64,000 nt of DNA from Sphingomonas sanguinis NBRC 13937. Its GTDB lineage: Bacteria; Pseudomonadota; Alphaproteobacteria; Sphingomonadales; Sphingomonadaceae. The stretch is from positions 1-64,000 of the forward strand of contig NZ_BCTY01000009.1 of the NCBI RefSeq assembly GCF_001591005.1, written 5' to 3'. Shown piece after piece: positions 63,776-64,000 of the stretch. A program made the translations under genes and the position numbers. Each line of letters begins with the position of its first letter. Positions within the stretch are counted from its first letter, which is position 1. Below the pieces are notes generated by a model. That model saw only the letters and a list, made by a program, of their open reading frames with translations, made no database searches and was not told where the DNA came from.

Positions 63776-64000
63776 GACAAATGCTCCCGAATGGCGTGAA
63801 GTCCGGCAAGGAAACCGGCATGGCTGTCGAGCGCGACGACGGTGCCGCCGCGTGCCTCGATCCCGATAGTATAGAGGTCGGCGAGCAGCCCGCTGGACAA
63901 GAGATGGACCGTCTGCCCCGCCATGTCCGGCACCGCACCGATATCGTTGCCGATCAGCAGGCCGCTGGCGTAGGAGGCCGCGTCGTCGGCGGCGATCCGG
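63772..64000 (-). CDS. dgoK: 2-dehydro-3-deoxygalactonokinase, C-terminal part (cut by window end)
   Basis: The last 75 codons or so of a gene that continues beyond 64000. Translation shows AASYASGLLIGNDI, VHLLSSGLLADLY, a small-residue strand ARGGTVVALDS and AGLHAIREHLS at the end, matching the C-terminus of the DgoK/2-keto-3-deoxy-galactonate kinase family. It phosphorylates KDGal to KDPGal, the substrate of the next enzyme. Only the C-terminus can be judged; the ATGA overlap with dgoA supports operon membership. Confidence 0.8.
   Translation of the reverse strand, partial: RIAADDAASYASGLLIGNDIGAVPDMAGQTVHLLSSGLLADLYTIGIEARGGTVVALDSHAGFLAGLHAIREHLS

Overview
The window looks like chromosomal DNA of a Sphingomonas-type alphaproteobacterium (Sphingomonadaceae). 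Base composition is high in G+C, so antisense frames stay open. There is a gatCAB operon, three large TonB-dependent receptors, an MprF/AcvB-type lipid pair, a ChaA-type antiporter, and the conserved quality-control block tig, clpP, clpX, lon, hup. No species can be assigned. I see no prophage, IS element, CRISPR array or rRNA.

Left part (0-16 kb). A GreA/GreB-family factor lies divergent from a DEAD-box helicase with a structured leader. A tightly packed minus-strand operon follows: membrane glycosyltransferase-like protein, pyrB, a dihydroorotase-like pyrC' that lacks zinc ligands, and a second polytopic membrane protein. Next come a TonB receptor, ruvX with a DUF3089 hydrolase, and gatC-gatA-(small membrane protein)-gatB.

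Middle (16-30 kb). Two short proline-rich genes and tRNA-Leu(UAG) precede tig (with a long Lys/Ala/His-rich tail), a GT2 gene, clpP and clpX. A RibD-like reductase, a ChaA antiporter and an M1 peptidase come before lon, which has a sigma-32-like promoter. Then hup, tRNA-Val(CAC) and an EAL phosphodiesterase.

30-46 kb. A five-gene overlapping operon encodes a caa3-type oxidase (cytochrome-c-fused subunit II, fused subunits I/III, a small membrane protein, CtaG, a tri-heme cytochrome c). TspO, a PepSY membrane protein with a DUF2946 neighbour, an orphan hybrid histidine kinase, a putative beta-barrel protein, a HAD hydrolase, a SleB-type hydrolase and a second TonB receptor follow. That receptor is divergent from a PhoD phosphatase over a possible Pho box.

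47.8-57.5 kb looks like a cell-surface region: an AcvB/VirJ-type hydrolase, a three-module GH18/NodB/GT2 protein, a histidine kinase/response regulator/PDZ operon, and MprF, with two repeated operator-like sites between the last two. This is the most interesting functional neighbourhood.

Right edge (57.6-64 kb). A glycosylasparaginase-like enzyme is divergent from the third TonB receptor. Facing that receptor is an operon of the De Ley-Doudoroff galactose pathway (dgoK, cut by the window end, dgoA, and a galactose dehydrogenase-like Gfo/Idh enzyme). Intergenic hairpin repeats of at least two families are scattered through the window; one family shows compensatory base changes between copies.
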